A stretch of 25,157 nucleotides of DNA from positions 1-25,157 of the forward strand of contig WXFH01000039.1 in assembly GCA_009881125.1 (NCBI GenBank), in the 5' to 3' direction. Numbering within the stretch: the stretch's first letter is position 1; each line of letters opens with the position of its first letter. Made by a program: the position numbers and the translations under genes. Shown here in pieces: positions 12,932 through 20,023 of this stretch. The notes under the pieces were generated by a model, which had not been told where the DNA came from, made no database searches, and saw nothing but the letters and a program-made list of their open reading frames with translations. Origin of the DNA: Acidaminobacter sp. GTDB lineage: Bacteria; Bacillota_A; Clostridia; Peptostreptococcales; Acidaminobacteraceae.

Positions 12932-14604
12932 ATTCGACTCCCCCTCTCCTCAAACGCCGGCAGTTCCATAATCACGCGAGTTCCCACACCGGGTGTGCTG
13001 TCCACCGAAATCGTCCCGTTGTTCTCGCGGATGAGTTGCTCGACCATCGGCAGACCTAAGCCGTACCCGCCGCGCTTGGAGGTCACAAAGGGCTCAAACG
13101 CCCGCGCCGCCTCGTCCCCGGTCATGCCCGGTCCGTTGTCTGCAACCACCAGCTCCACCACGCCACGTTCGCCCATCAGCGTGCTGGTGATCTCGATCCG
13201 CCCCTGCCTCACACTGCCCGCACCCTCGCCCATACCCGCAATTGCGTCCAGGCTGTTGAGAATCAGGTTCAGCAGAATCTGCTTTAGCTGGTTCGGGTCC
13301 GCATACACCCACAGAGCCTCAAGACGGTGGCCGATGGTCACGCTCCCACCCTCACTCCGCGGCCTTACAAGGCGTTCAAGGTTCTCCACCAGGCTGACCA
13401 GGTCGATCTCCCTGGGCTCCGGCACCTTTGGCCGCGCGTAATCCAGCAAATCCGTGATGAGCTGGTCCATCCGCGCGATCTCCGAAGGTACAATTTCCTT
13501 GAATTCCTCAATAAAGCGGTCGTTGTCGCGCTTCAGCGGCACGAGCTCGGACAGCGTCTTGATGGAAGTAAGCGGATTACGGAGTTCATGGGCGATCCCT
13601 GCCGCCAGATTGCCAACGGTCTGCATCTTGTCATACTGGCGGATCGCAGCTTCCTGAGACCTGATTTTCTCCGTCTGGAAGAGGACTTCCTTGGTCAGCT
13701 TCGCATTCCACTGGCGCACGACCAAAGCGGCGAAAATGGAAAGGCTCATAATCCCGAGGAGCAAATAAAAGATCCGCTTGGCCTGGTCCAGGGTGATCCC
13801 GTAGTCCACCAGCTGTTCTCCAAACCACTTTTTGTAAATCTGGTCATAAACGCCACTCTCCTTAACGCGCTTAATAGCGCCATTAAGTTTTTCGAGAAGT
13901 TCAGGATGGTCTGGATTCACGGCCATGCAATAATCTGTTACAGCCATGGGTTCCCCTACAATTTTTATGTCTTCCAGACGCCGCATCTTCTGCAGGTAAT
14001 AGATGGCCGTCAATCGGTTGCCTACAAAGGCGTCTGCATGGCCGTTCAACACATCCGCCAGAGCCCGCTCCTGGTCTGCGAAGCCCAGTGCGTCGACCCC
14101 AGGTTCCCAGCCCAGGATCTCTTCAGCCACATCTCCAAGCTGATAGGTTACCGTCCTGCCCTTAAGGTCCTCAAGGGCTGAGATAAACTGATTGTCCTTG
14201 CGCACAAAGATGGCCTGGCCGTTGGTGACGAGCGGCTCAGAAAACAGATAATAGCCTTCTCGCTCCGGTGTTCGGATCATCCCCTGGATCATGTCCACCT
14301 CACCCCTGCGCAGGGCCTGCTGAGCCTCTTCCCACTTCATGGGGATCAGCTCGAAGTCCATTTCCAGCTCAAGGAATACCGCGTTAAGCATGTTTACGTT
14401 AAAGCCTCGATAAACCCCATTCTGATCGAGAAATTCGTAGGGCGGATAATTTATGTCACCCGCGACCCGGATAACGTCATTGGTTGGACCTTCGACGGCG
14501 TAGGAAGGTTGGGCGATGGCAGGGTTGACCACAGAAAGCGCATATAGAAAAAAGACAAAAAACAAAACAAGGAAGGCCTTCGTGAACTTTAGTTTCCTGG
14601 TCAA
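12928..14604 (-). CDS. Sensor histidine kinase with extracytoplasmic solute-binding domain
   Basis: The 558-residue protein has an N-terminal signal/anchor helix (about 9-30). A family 3 solute-binding domain (PBPb, about 43-263) follows, with VAGDINYPPYEFLDQNGVYR, GFNVN and GEVDMIQGMIRTPEREGYYL. A membrane helix spans about 277-296. Next are HisKA with His339 in AAGIAHELRNPLTS, and HATPase with N-box NLILNSLD, DNGPGM, and GYGLGLPMVEQL. The sensor domain belongs to a fold that usually binds polar amino acids. The TTG start is supported by AGGAGGGAG seven bases upstream. It is translationally coupled to the regulator gene. Two copies of the GCCGATGGTC motif fall in this gene (13042-13054 and 13330-13341). 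Confidence 0.92.
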   Translation of the reverse strand: MTRKLKFTKAFLVLFFVFFLYALSVVNPAIAQPSYAVEGPTNDVIRVAGDINYPPYEFLDQNGVYRGFNVNMLNAVFLELEMDFELIPMKWEEAQQALRRGEVDMIQGMIRTPEREGYYLFSEPLVTNGQAIFVRKDNQFISALEDLKGRTVTYQLGDVAEEILGWEPGVDALGFADQERALADVLNGHADAFVGNRLTAIYYLQKMRRLEDIKIVGEPMAVTDYCMAVNPDHPELLEKLNGAIKRVKESGVYDQIYKKWFGEQLVDYGITLDQAKRIFYLLLGIMSLSIFAALVVRQWNAKLTKEVLFQTEKIRSQEAAIRQYDKMQTVGNLAAGIAHELRNPLTSIKTLSELVPLKRDNDRFIEEFKEIVPSEIARMDQLITDLLDYARPKVPEPREIDLVSLVENLERLVRPRSEGGSVTIGHRLEALWVYADPNQLKQILLNLILNSLDAIAGMGEGAGSVRQGRIEITSTLMGERGVVELVVADNGPGMTGDEAARAFEPFVTSKRGGYGLGLPMVEQLIRENNGTISVDSTPGVGTRVIMELPAFEERGSRI

Positions 14605-14628
14605 CGAACTCCCTCCTTGCGTTCAATC

Positions 14629-15978
14629 TTATCTCTCCAACATCCTATCAAAACTCCCCGTCCCCGTATATGGAAAAACTCCATAACGCTTCAGGGCAAA
14701 AGGTACGTCAGAGGCGCTGGCCGGTGCGTCGCCAAGAGCGAAGGCCATGACATAGCCAAAGCCGTTCAGCACCTGGTCTGCTCTGGCATCATGGACGCCG
14801 TAAGGATGCGCGTAAACTCTCGTCTTGTTGAAACCCTTGTCCGTCAGCAGTCCTGTCGCCATCTGAAGATCTGCCTTCAGCGAGATCTCGTCAAGGGCCA
14901 GGGCCAGCGGCACGCCGCTGCTGCTCAGGCCATGGAGGGCGTGGCTGTGGGGGTGATACTCGAAGACGTTCTTAGCCTTGTTCATCTCCGCCCACGAAAT
15001 CTTCACCGTTTTGGATGGATCCCACGCCACTGGCGCCGCCTCCACTGTACCGGTGACCACGAACATGGACGCCGTGAAGCCATACTTCTTCAGAATAGGG
15101 TAGGCGTAGCGGTAGACGCTTTGGTAACCGTCGTCAAACGTGATGACCACACTGTTCTCCGGCGCTGTCCAGGTCCCCTTGAGGTGGGCCTGCAGCTGCG
15201 CCATGGTCAGCGTCGTGACGCCCTTCGATTTCAGGTAGGCCATGTCGCGCTCGAACTTCTCTACGGAGACGATGGCCGCGTTGATCTTCTGAAGAGGCGA
15301 CATTTCCGCCTCGAGGAGAAGATGATGGTAGCACAGCACTGGGATGTCTGCAGGTGCGGTGACGGCTTCCGCCGCATTGGTTGTAATTGCGGCTTGGCCT
15401 TCATTTTCGGCGGGGGTGTTGGCGGAAGGGACCATCGGCAGACTATTTTCTGCACTGGCTAGCAACGGCGCAGCGAGTTCCGGTTCACTGTTTGCCGTGG
15501 CAGCAGGCTGCTCGGGCTCCGGCGTCCCGTTAGCCGGCTTCTCCAAAAGCGCACTTTGGCCGATAGTCACCAGAAAGTCCCGCTCCACATAATCTGCGCC
15601 GTTCTCCCGGAAGGCACTGTGCCAGGTCTCCCGCCCGGTCGCGTCCAGCACGTTGAGCCGGCCGTCCGCGGAGGGCATTATGAAGAACTGCTGAGTCCCA
15701 ATTTTCAGTGTCTTGAGGTCCCGGCTGGGATGCGCCGTCAGGGTCAGACCCGGGATGCGGGCGAGATCCTCAAGGCGCAGGTAGTCCGCTTCGACGCGGG
15801 TGATGATCTCAAAGGCTGGAATCGTCGCTGTTGACGCTTCCAATGAGACTTCCGTCGAAACCGACTGGGTGAAGCTGGGGGCTGGGAGGGTGACCATCGG
15901 CAGAAAAAGCCCTAAGATGAAGGTTAAGGCCATGGCGGCCTTTTTTATTTTTTGGTGATTTAAATGAACTGGTTTCAC
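14629..15978 (-). CDS. Secreted polysaccharide deacetylase (NodB homology domain)
   Basis: The 449-residue protein has a signal peptide (about 12-33). An N-terminal beta-rich region follows (about 50-140, IITRVEADYLRLEDLARIPG), then a Pro/Ala/Glu linker (about 150-210) and a NodB domain. Catalytic motifs are PVLCYHHL, TFDDGYQS (Asp282, Asp283), a metal-binding His motif HSHALH (His344, His349) and AHPYGVHD. Such enzymes remove acetyl groups from peptidoglycan or other N-acetylated glycans in the wall. GTG 15978 has GGAGGTAAGTC upstream. Two copies of the GCCGATGGTC motif encode LPMV, in the signal peptide (15890-15904) and the linker (15430-15442), where insertion would be tolerated. It lies 24 bases before the kinase gene. 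Confidence 0.9.
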   Translation of the reverse strand: MKPVHLNHQKIKKAAMALTFILGLFLPMVTLPAPSFTQSVSTEVSLEASTATIPAFEIITRVEADYLRLEDLARIPGLTLTAHPSRDLKTLKIGTQQFFIMPSADGRLNVLDATGRETWHSAFRENGADYVERDFLVTIGQSALLEKPANGTPEPEQPAATANSEPELAAPLLASAENSLPMVPSANTPAENEGQAAITTNAAEAVTAPADIPVLCYHHLLLEAEMSPLQKINAAIVSVEKFERDMAYLKSKGVTTLTMAQLQAHLKGTWTAPENSVVITFDDGYQSVYRYAYPILKKYGFTASMFVVTGTVEAAPVAWDPSKTVKISWAEMNKAKNVFEYHPHSHALHGLSSSGVPLALALDEISLKADLQMATGLLTDKGFNKTRVYAHPYGVHDARADQVLNGFGYVMAFALGDAPASASDVPFALKRYGVFPYTGTGSFDRMLER

Positions 15979-16024
15979 GACTTACCTCCTGGTACTGACT
16001 ATAATCTGCGGTGCGGTGGTGCCG

Positions 16025-16615
16025 TTATTCTGCGTAAAGGATGTCGACGACCATGTCCTGCCGGATTTCCCAGAGGTTCGCCTGGACCCTGAAGATGTTC
16101 CACTCATCTATGTCGAAGATGCGGATCCAGCTGTCCATGACTTGCTTGCGCTCCCTCGGATAAAAATGGGCGGTCGCCTCATCCAGAAAGACGAACAGGT
16201 TGGTGTGGCCGCGGCTGGCCATTTCTTTTTTGTAAGCCTCTTCGTCCGCCTGGTCCTTTGGAATGTACAGGTGATTGAGGACGTGGTCCCACTTCACCCC
16301 ATCAAAATAGATGATTTCTGAGGGGTCGACCTCCAGGACATAGACCACGGTGTCCTCAGTGGGCCGCAGCATATTTTCCTCGCTGATGGAGCACCAGACC
16401 GGGAACTCGACGTCCGACGGCTTGGGGTTTCGCTGGTCAGCGGCGTTGACAAACCATTTGTAGAGCTTGATGATATAGCCCGAAATGGCATCAAACTTTT
16501 CCTCGAGGTGGTCGCTCTTGATGCGGATCACACCGTGTTTTTTCAGTTCCTCAAGGCTTTTGATGTCCTGACGGGTCCAGAGTCTGACTTTTTGGGTTTC
16601 ACTCATTGGCTTCAA
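16025..16615 (-). CDS. DUF3841 family protein
   Basis: The 196-residue soluble protein has the N-terminal VRLWTRQDIKSLEEL and later FPVWCSISEENMLRPTEDTV then VYVLEVDPSEIIYFD, which match my memory of the DUF3841 family. Its function is unknown. A TTG at 16615 is close behind AAAGGAG (four bases), while ATG 16606 lies 13 bases from it, so the exact start is uncertain. It heads the run deacetylase-kinase-regulator with 46 bases to the deacetylase, so it is probably cotranscribed. Confidence 0.75.
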   Translation of the reverse strand: MKPMSETQKVRLWTRQDIKSLEELKKHGVIRIKSDHLEEKFDAISGYIIKLYKWFVNAADQRNPKPSDVEFPVWCSISEENMLRPTEDTVVYVLEVDPSEIIYFDGVKWDHVLNHLYIPKDQADEEAYKKEMASRGHTNLFVFLDEATAHFYPRERKQVMDSWIRIFDIDEWNIFRVQANLWEIRQDMVVDILYAE

Positions 16616-16683
16616 GGCGCTCCTTTCCTCTGAAAATGATCCTCGATAATAGTTGGATTAATAGTTAGATTACTCTACCTTCA

Positions 16684-16712
16684 ATTGTAGGAAATTAAAC
16701 CGCCCTTGGCAA
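16684..16712 (-). promoter_or_regulatory. Sigma-A promoter of the DUF3841-deacetylase-kinase-regulator operon
   Basis: The minus strand reads TTGCCA (16707-16712), a 17-base spacer and TACAAT (16684-16689), with the leader running about 60 bases to the first start codon. Confidence 0.75.
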
Positions 16713-16730
16713 GGAGGAATTGAGATTTAT

Positions 16731-16808
16731 GAGTCAGTTGCAAGTTGGGGGCAATAGGCTTCAGGCCGCGCGGACAACTTCTGACTCGGGGTCAGGTACG
16801 GTAACATG
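16731..16808. repeat. Imperfect inverted repeat, possibly a decayed dispersed repeat
   Basis: GAGTCAGttgcAAGTTG (16731-16747) pairs with CAACTTcTGACTC (about 16775-16787) with a four-base bulge. CGGGGTCAGGTACGGTAACA follows and resembles the end of the repeat at 4064-4150 (CTGGGGAC..GGACGGTAATA). Nothing coding is seen between 16713 and 16837. Confidence 0.4.
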
Positions 16809-16837
16809 ATTGTAACATTGCATCACCAACATAACTT

Positions 16838-16864
16838 AAAAAGCGCCCTAAAGTTCAGGGCGCC
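16838..16864 (-). terminator. Intrinsic terminator after the DUF1328 gene
   Basis: On the minus strand GGCGCCCT and AGGGCGC form the stem around GAACTTT, followed by TTTTT. Confidence 0.82.
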
Positions 16865-16922
16865 TCATTTACACTTCTATCTCACAGCAAGTCATACGTG
16901 CGGACGCCATCAGCATCCCACT

Positions 16923-17084
16923 TTAAAACCGCTTCTTCCCTGTAAGCAGTGAAATGGCGAAGAGCACGAGGAAAACAAAGAACAATATTTTTGCTATTCC
17001 TGTAGCCGTGCCAGCAATCCCGCCAAAACCCAAAAACCCGGCAATGATTGCAACAACTAGGAAAATAAGCGCATATCTCAACAT
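16923..17084 (-). CDS. DUF1328 (YtjA-like) small membrane protein
   Basis: The product is a 53-residue peptide that starts [20 protein letters not shown], continues [20 protein letters not shown] and ends [13 protein letters not shown]. The two hydrophobic helices separated by [15 protein letters not shown] are the hallmark of the DUF1328/YtjA family. The function is unknown; homologues are often stress- or envelope-associated. AAGGAGGAACTGAAA precedes ATG 17084, and a terminator follows. Confidence 0.9.
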   Translation of the reverse strand: MLRYALIFLVVAIIAGFLGFGGIAGTATGIAKILFFVFLVLFAISLLTGKKRF

Positions 17085-17177
17085 TTTCAGTTCCTCCTTA
17101 AATCTAAGAGCTCATTTGTTGTCTTTTTTGGAGAATAAAACCGTTAATAACATAATACCCGCAAAAGCAGTCCCGAA

Positions 17178-17206
17178 ACAATTCCAACGGTTTTAGTTGG
17201 AATTGT
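17178..17206. promoter_or_regulatory. Perfect 11-bp inverted repeat between divergent genes
   Basis: ACAATTCCAAC and GTTGGAATTGT flank a 7-base loop. The site lies between the DUF1328 gene (minus) and the antiporter gene (plus). It has no proper T-tract and may be an operator shared by both. Confidence 0.5.
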
Positions 17207-17254
17207 AATGTGATTGTCATAAAATTCCTAGCGCTCCCATCCTCAATCTTTGGG

Positions 17255-17260
17255 TATAAT
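17255..17260 (+). promoter_or_regulatory. -10 box of the antiporter gene
   Basis: TATAAT preceded by TGGG, 45 bases before the start codon. No convincing -35 is seen at 16-18 bases. Confidence 0.45.
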
Positions 17261-17305
17261 TAATGTAAACTTGACTAATGGCCCACTCGAAAGGAGGTTC
17301 AGCCT

Positions 17306-18784
17306 TTGCCCCAATTCCAGGTTCTGAACTTAAACCAGCTGCTGCTCCTCGCCGCCTTCGTCCTTCTCGCCAGCGCCTTCTCCAGTAAGATCCTTTACCG
17401 CTTCGGGATCCCGACCCTGCTGATCTTCCTCTCCATAGGCATGTTTTTTGGTGCCGATGGTCCCGGGAACATCCAATTCAGCAACGCCACACTCGCCCGC
17501 AATATCTCCGTCCTCGGTCTCATTATGATTATGTTCACCGGCGGCTTCGACACCAACTGGAACACCGCCAAACCCGTCGCGGTCAAAGCCCTGCTTCTCT
17601 CTACCCTCGGAGTAGTCATCACCGCGGGACTCGTGGGCGTCTTCGTCTATTACATCACCAACCTCTCCCTAATCGAGGGCTTTCTGCTGGGATCGGTCAT
17701 AGCTTCCACCGACGCAGCCTCCGTCTTCTCCATCCTGCGTTCCAAAAAACTCAACCTAAAAGACCGGCTGGCGCCTATGCTGGAAATCGAGAGCGGCAGC
17801 AACGATCCCTTCGCCTACATGCTCACCATCCTGACTCTCAGCGTCATCATGTCCTCCGGTAACGGCTTTCCGGCCGCCATGCTCATAAAACAGATCGTCT
17901 ACGGTGTCCTCATAGGCGCCGCTTTGGGCAAGCTGGCCGCCCTCTCCCTGCGCAAGATCCAGCTGGATATTGACGGCCTCTACCCTATCCTGACCTTTGG
18001 CTTCGTGATCGCCACCTTCGCCGCTTCTGAAACCCTGGGCGGCAACGGCTTCTTATCCGTCTACCTCATGGGCCTGATCGTGGGGAACAGCCCCATTGTC
18101 CACAAAATCAGCCTGGTTCGGTTCTTCGATGGCATCTCCTGGCTCATGCAGATCGTCCTGTTCTTCACCCTGGGGCTTCTGGTCAATCCGTCCACGTTTC
18201 CGCAGGTGGCGCTGGTCGGCCTCGCGGTCGCGGTCTTTCTGATTCTGGTGGCGCGTCCTATTGCCGTTGCTGTCATCCTGACACCTTTCGGCTACTCCCT
18301 GCGGCATCAGGCCTTCGTCTCCTGGGCAGGCCTGAGGGGTGCGGCGTCCATTGTGTTTGCCACGTATCCGCTGTCACTAGGGTTACCATCGGCTAACCTC
18401 ATCTTTCATACGGTCTTTTTCGTGGCCATGCTGTCCGTCCTCATCCAGGGCAGCTTCATGAGCCAGATGGCCGTGAAGCTGGATCTGATCGCCCCCAACG
18501 ACTCTGTCCTCAAGACCTTCACCGATTACGCCGGCGAGATCCACAACAAGATCCTGGAGCTGCCCATCACCGCGAACAGCGCCTTCGCCAACAAGCCCAT
18601 CATGGATCTGGGCATCCCCATGTCTATCCTGATTGTCATGGTGAAGCGCGGCGAAGAAGTCATCACCCCCCGCGGCGCCACTGTGGTGAGGCCCGGGGAT
18701 GTGTTGATGCTGACTGGGGATTCTGAGGAAGAATTGCTTAGTTGCTGCACGGGGGAACCACAGACGAGTGACATAGTCGTGTAG
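17306..18784 (+). CDS. CPA1-type K+(Na+)/H+ antiporter with RCK_C/TrkA_C domain (NhaP2/CvrA-like)
   Basis: The 492-residue protein has about 12-13 membrane helices (8-385) and a cytoplasmic TrkA_C domain (about 400-485, with MSILIVMVKRGEEVITPRGA and VVRPGDVLMLTGD). CPA1 landmarks are FGADGPG near residue 50, GSVIASTDAASVFSIL in the unwound helix region, and ESGSNDP with Asn166-Asp167 as the ion-binding pair. This architecture matches NhaP2/CvrA, which exchanges cytoplasmic K+ or Na+ for protons in osmotic and pH adaptation. TTG 17306 follows AAAGGAGG at seven bases. The GADGPG codons include a copy of the GCCGATGGTC core (17452-17462), here probably just family sequence. It is monocistronic. 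Confidence 0.9.
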   Translation: MPQFQVLNLNQLLLLAAFVLLASAFSSKILYRFGIPTLLIFLSIGMFFGADGPGNIQFSNATLARNISVLGLIMIMFTGGFDTNWNTAKPVAVKALLLSTLGVVITAGLVGVFVYYITNLSLIEGFLLGSVIASTDAASVFSILRSKKLNLKDRLAPMLEIESGSNDPFAYMLTILTLSVIMSSGNGFPAAMLIKQIVYGVLIGAALGKLAALSLRKIQLDIDGLYPILTFGFVIATFAASETLGGNGFLSVYLMGLIVGNSPIVHKISLVRFFDGISWLMQIVLFFTLGLLVNPSTFPQVALVGLAVAVFLILVARPIAVAVILTPFGYSLRHQAFVSWAGLRGAASIVFATYPLSLGLPSANLIFHTVFFVAMLSVLIQGSFMSQMAVKLDLIAPNDSVLKTFTDYAGEIHNKILELPITANSAFANKPIMDLGIPMSILIVMVKRGEEVITPRGATVVRPGDVLMLTGDSEEELLSCCTGEPQTSDIVV

Positions 18785-18815
18785 CCTAAAACTTAATGAA
18801 AGACAAAAAACCAAG

Positions 18816-18879
18816 AAAAGCTTTGCAAATGCTCGTTGATCTCACTTTGACATCAACCAGTTATCTGCAAAGCTTTTTT
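18816..18879 (+). terminator. Intrinsic terminator of the antiporter gene
   Basis: AAAAGCTTTGCA (18816-18827) pairs with TGCAAAGCTTTT (18866-18877), an inner stem GTTGAT/ATCAAC closes the loop, and T residues follow. Confidence 0.85.
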
Positions 18880-18902
18880 CTATGTTACAGAAATATTACA
18901 AT

Positions 18903-18996
18903 GCTCTGGCACCAGTTTGAGTTTGGTGTCAGTCCCCAGTTTCAGTTGAGTGCCTGTCACCCATCTTGATTTGGTGTCAGACACTCAACTCAATTC
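18903..18996. repeat. Dispersed GTGTCAGACAC repeat, copy 3
   Basis: CTCTGGCACCAGTTTGAG, TTGGTGTCAGTCCCCAG, GAGTGCCTGTCACCC and TTGGTGTCAGACACTCAACT follow one another, as in the arrays at 4064-4137 and 9436-9525. The end overlaps the last codons and the stop codon of the AraC-type gene. Confidence 0.72.
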
Positions 18997-19815
18997 CGCC
19001 TCTTTCCCCCGCCCCACAAACGCCTTCCTGTACTTCCCCGGCGACATCCCGGACAGCTTCCCAAAGGTCCTTATAAAATGCGCGTTGTTCTGAAAGCCCG
19101 ACAACTCGCCCGCCGCCTGGACACTATGCCCGCCCCTCAGCAGGGCCCGCGCCTTCATCACCCGGTTGTGAATGATGTATTCTCCCACCGAAAACCCCGT
19201 CACCGCTTTGAAGCTATGACACAGGTGGTACTTATTGATAAAAAAGTGATCCGCAATCTCCTCCAGCTTCAAGGACTCCCCCAAATTGCGCTGGATGTAT
19301 TGAATGATCGGCTCAACCTTTCCAAAGTCGGTATTCCTCGAATGATCAGAAGGTGACTTCGTCAAAAACAGCTTATGCGCTCGAATCAACAGACCCACAA
19401 AAGCCATGATCCTCTGAAGATCTTCCCCAAACTCCCCCGTCCGGACCTTCTGACACGCCTCAAAATACGGCAGCAGCGCATCCAGCTCCCCAGAATCCAG
19501 CTGAACGCACCTATTTTCTAGAATAAACTGCGACAAAAAATCCGTCTGCGGCGTCGAGATTCGCTCCAAAGCAGACCTGTCAAAATGCAGCACATAGCGG
19601 CTGTAAGAATCGCACCCAGCGGCGATTGTCCTGTGCAGCGCCGTGTCCCGAATCAAAATCAGCGTCCCTCTGTTCAAAGGATACAAAGTATTCTCAATAA
19701 AAATACTGCCCGCGTCGGACAGCGACAGCAGGATCTCATAGCCCTCATGGAAGTGGTGGGAATGCATCTGCCACTCCCGGTCATGATTCAAATTCAATTC
19801 AAAATCTATATTCAT
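18985..19815 (-). CDS. AraC-family transcriptional regulator
   Basis: The 276-residue protein has an N-terminal cupin-like sensor domain (about 1-140; MHSHHFHEGYEILLSLSDAG, NTLYPLNRGTLILI) and a C-terminal pair of helix-turn-helix motifs (about 175-270). These read LKLEEIADHFFINKYHLCHS followed by FKAVTGFSVGEYI, and AAGELSGFQNNAHFIRTFGK then LSGMSPGKYRK. The signalling ligand is unknown. It is divergent from the dehydrogenase-etf-gltS genes and is a likely local regulator of them. ATG 19815 has GAGGTGA upstream. The C-terminal Leu-Ser-stop lies in the dispersed repeat, so the natural C-terminus may have been altered. Confidence 0.88.
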   Translation of the reverse strand: MNIDFELNLNHDREWQMHSHHFHEGYEILLSLSDAGSIFIENTLYPLNRGTLILIRDTALHRTIAAGCDSYSRYVLHFDRSALERISTPQTDFLSQFILENRCVQLDSGELDALLPYFEACQKVRTGEFGEDLQRIMAFVGLLIRAHKLFLTKSPSDHSRNTDFGKVEPIIQYIQRNLGESLKLEEIADHFFINKYHLCHSFKAVTGFSVGEYIIHNRVMKARALLRGGHSVQAAGELSGFQNNAHFIRTFGKLSGMSPGKYRKAFVGRGKEAELS

Positions 19816-19857
19816 GCACGTCACCTCATACAATCTTCATACAATAAACTATCATAA

Positions 19858-19873
19858 TGGCATACAAATAGCA
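19858..19873 (+). promoter_or_regulatory. Weak sigma-54-like element before the dehydrogenase operon
   Basis: TGGCATACAAATAGCA has GG and GC 12 bases apart and five bases of the -24 box. It lies in AT-rich DNA 150 bases before the dehydrogenase start, so chance is a real alternative. Confidence 0.25.
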
Positions 19874-19962
19874 AGATACGCAAACTATAAGTCAAAATAT
19901 CGATAGAAACCACTTTTCTTTGAGCATATACTAATCCTATCAGAAATAGTTCAAACTTTCTG

Positions 19963-19976
19963 ACAATTCGAATTGT
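19963..19976. promoter_or_regulatory. 14-bp palindrome, candidate operator
   Basis: ACAATTCGAATTGT is a perfect palindrome, 47 bases upstream of the dehydrogenase start codon in the divergent control region. Confidence 0.4.
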
Positions 19977-20023
19977 ACAGGACCACCTGCACACATATAG
20001 CGCCAAAGACAAGGAGGCATATC

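Noticed and set aside
12224..13441. 405-codon plus-strand frame opposite the kinase and regulator
   Set aside because: Shadow of the two-component genes, rich in Arg/Pro/His, with no start signal.
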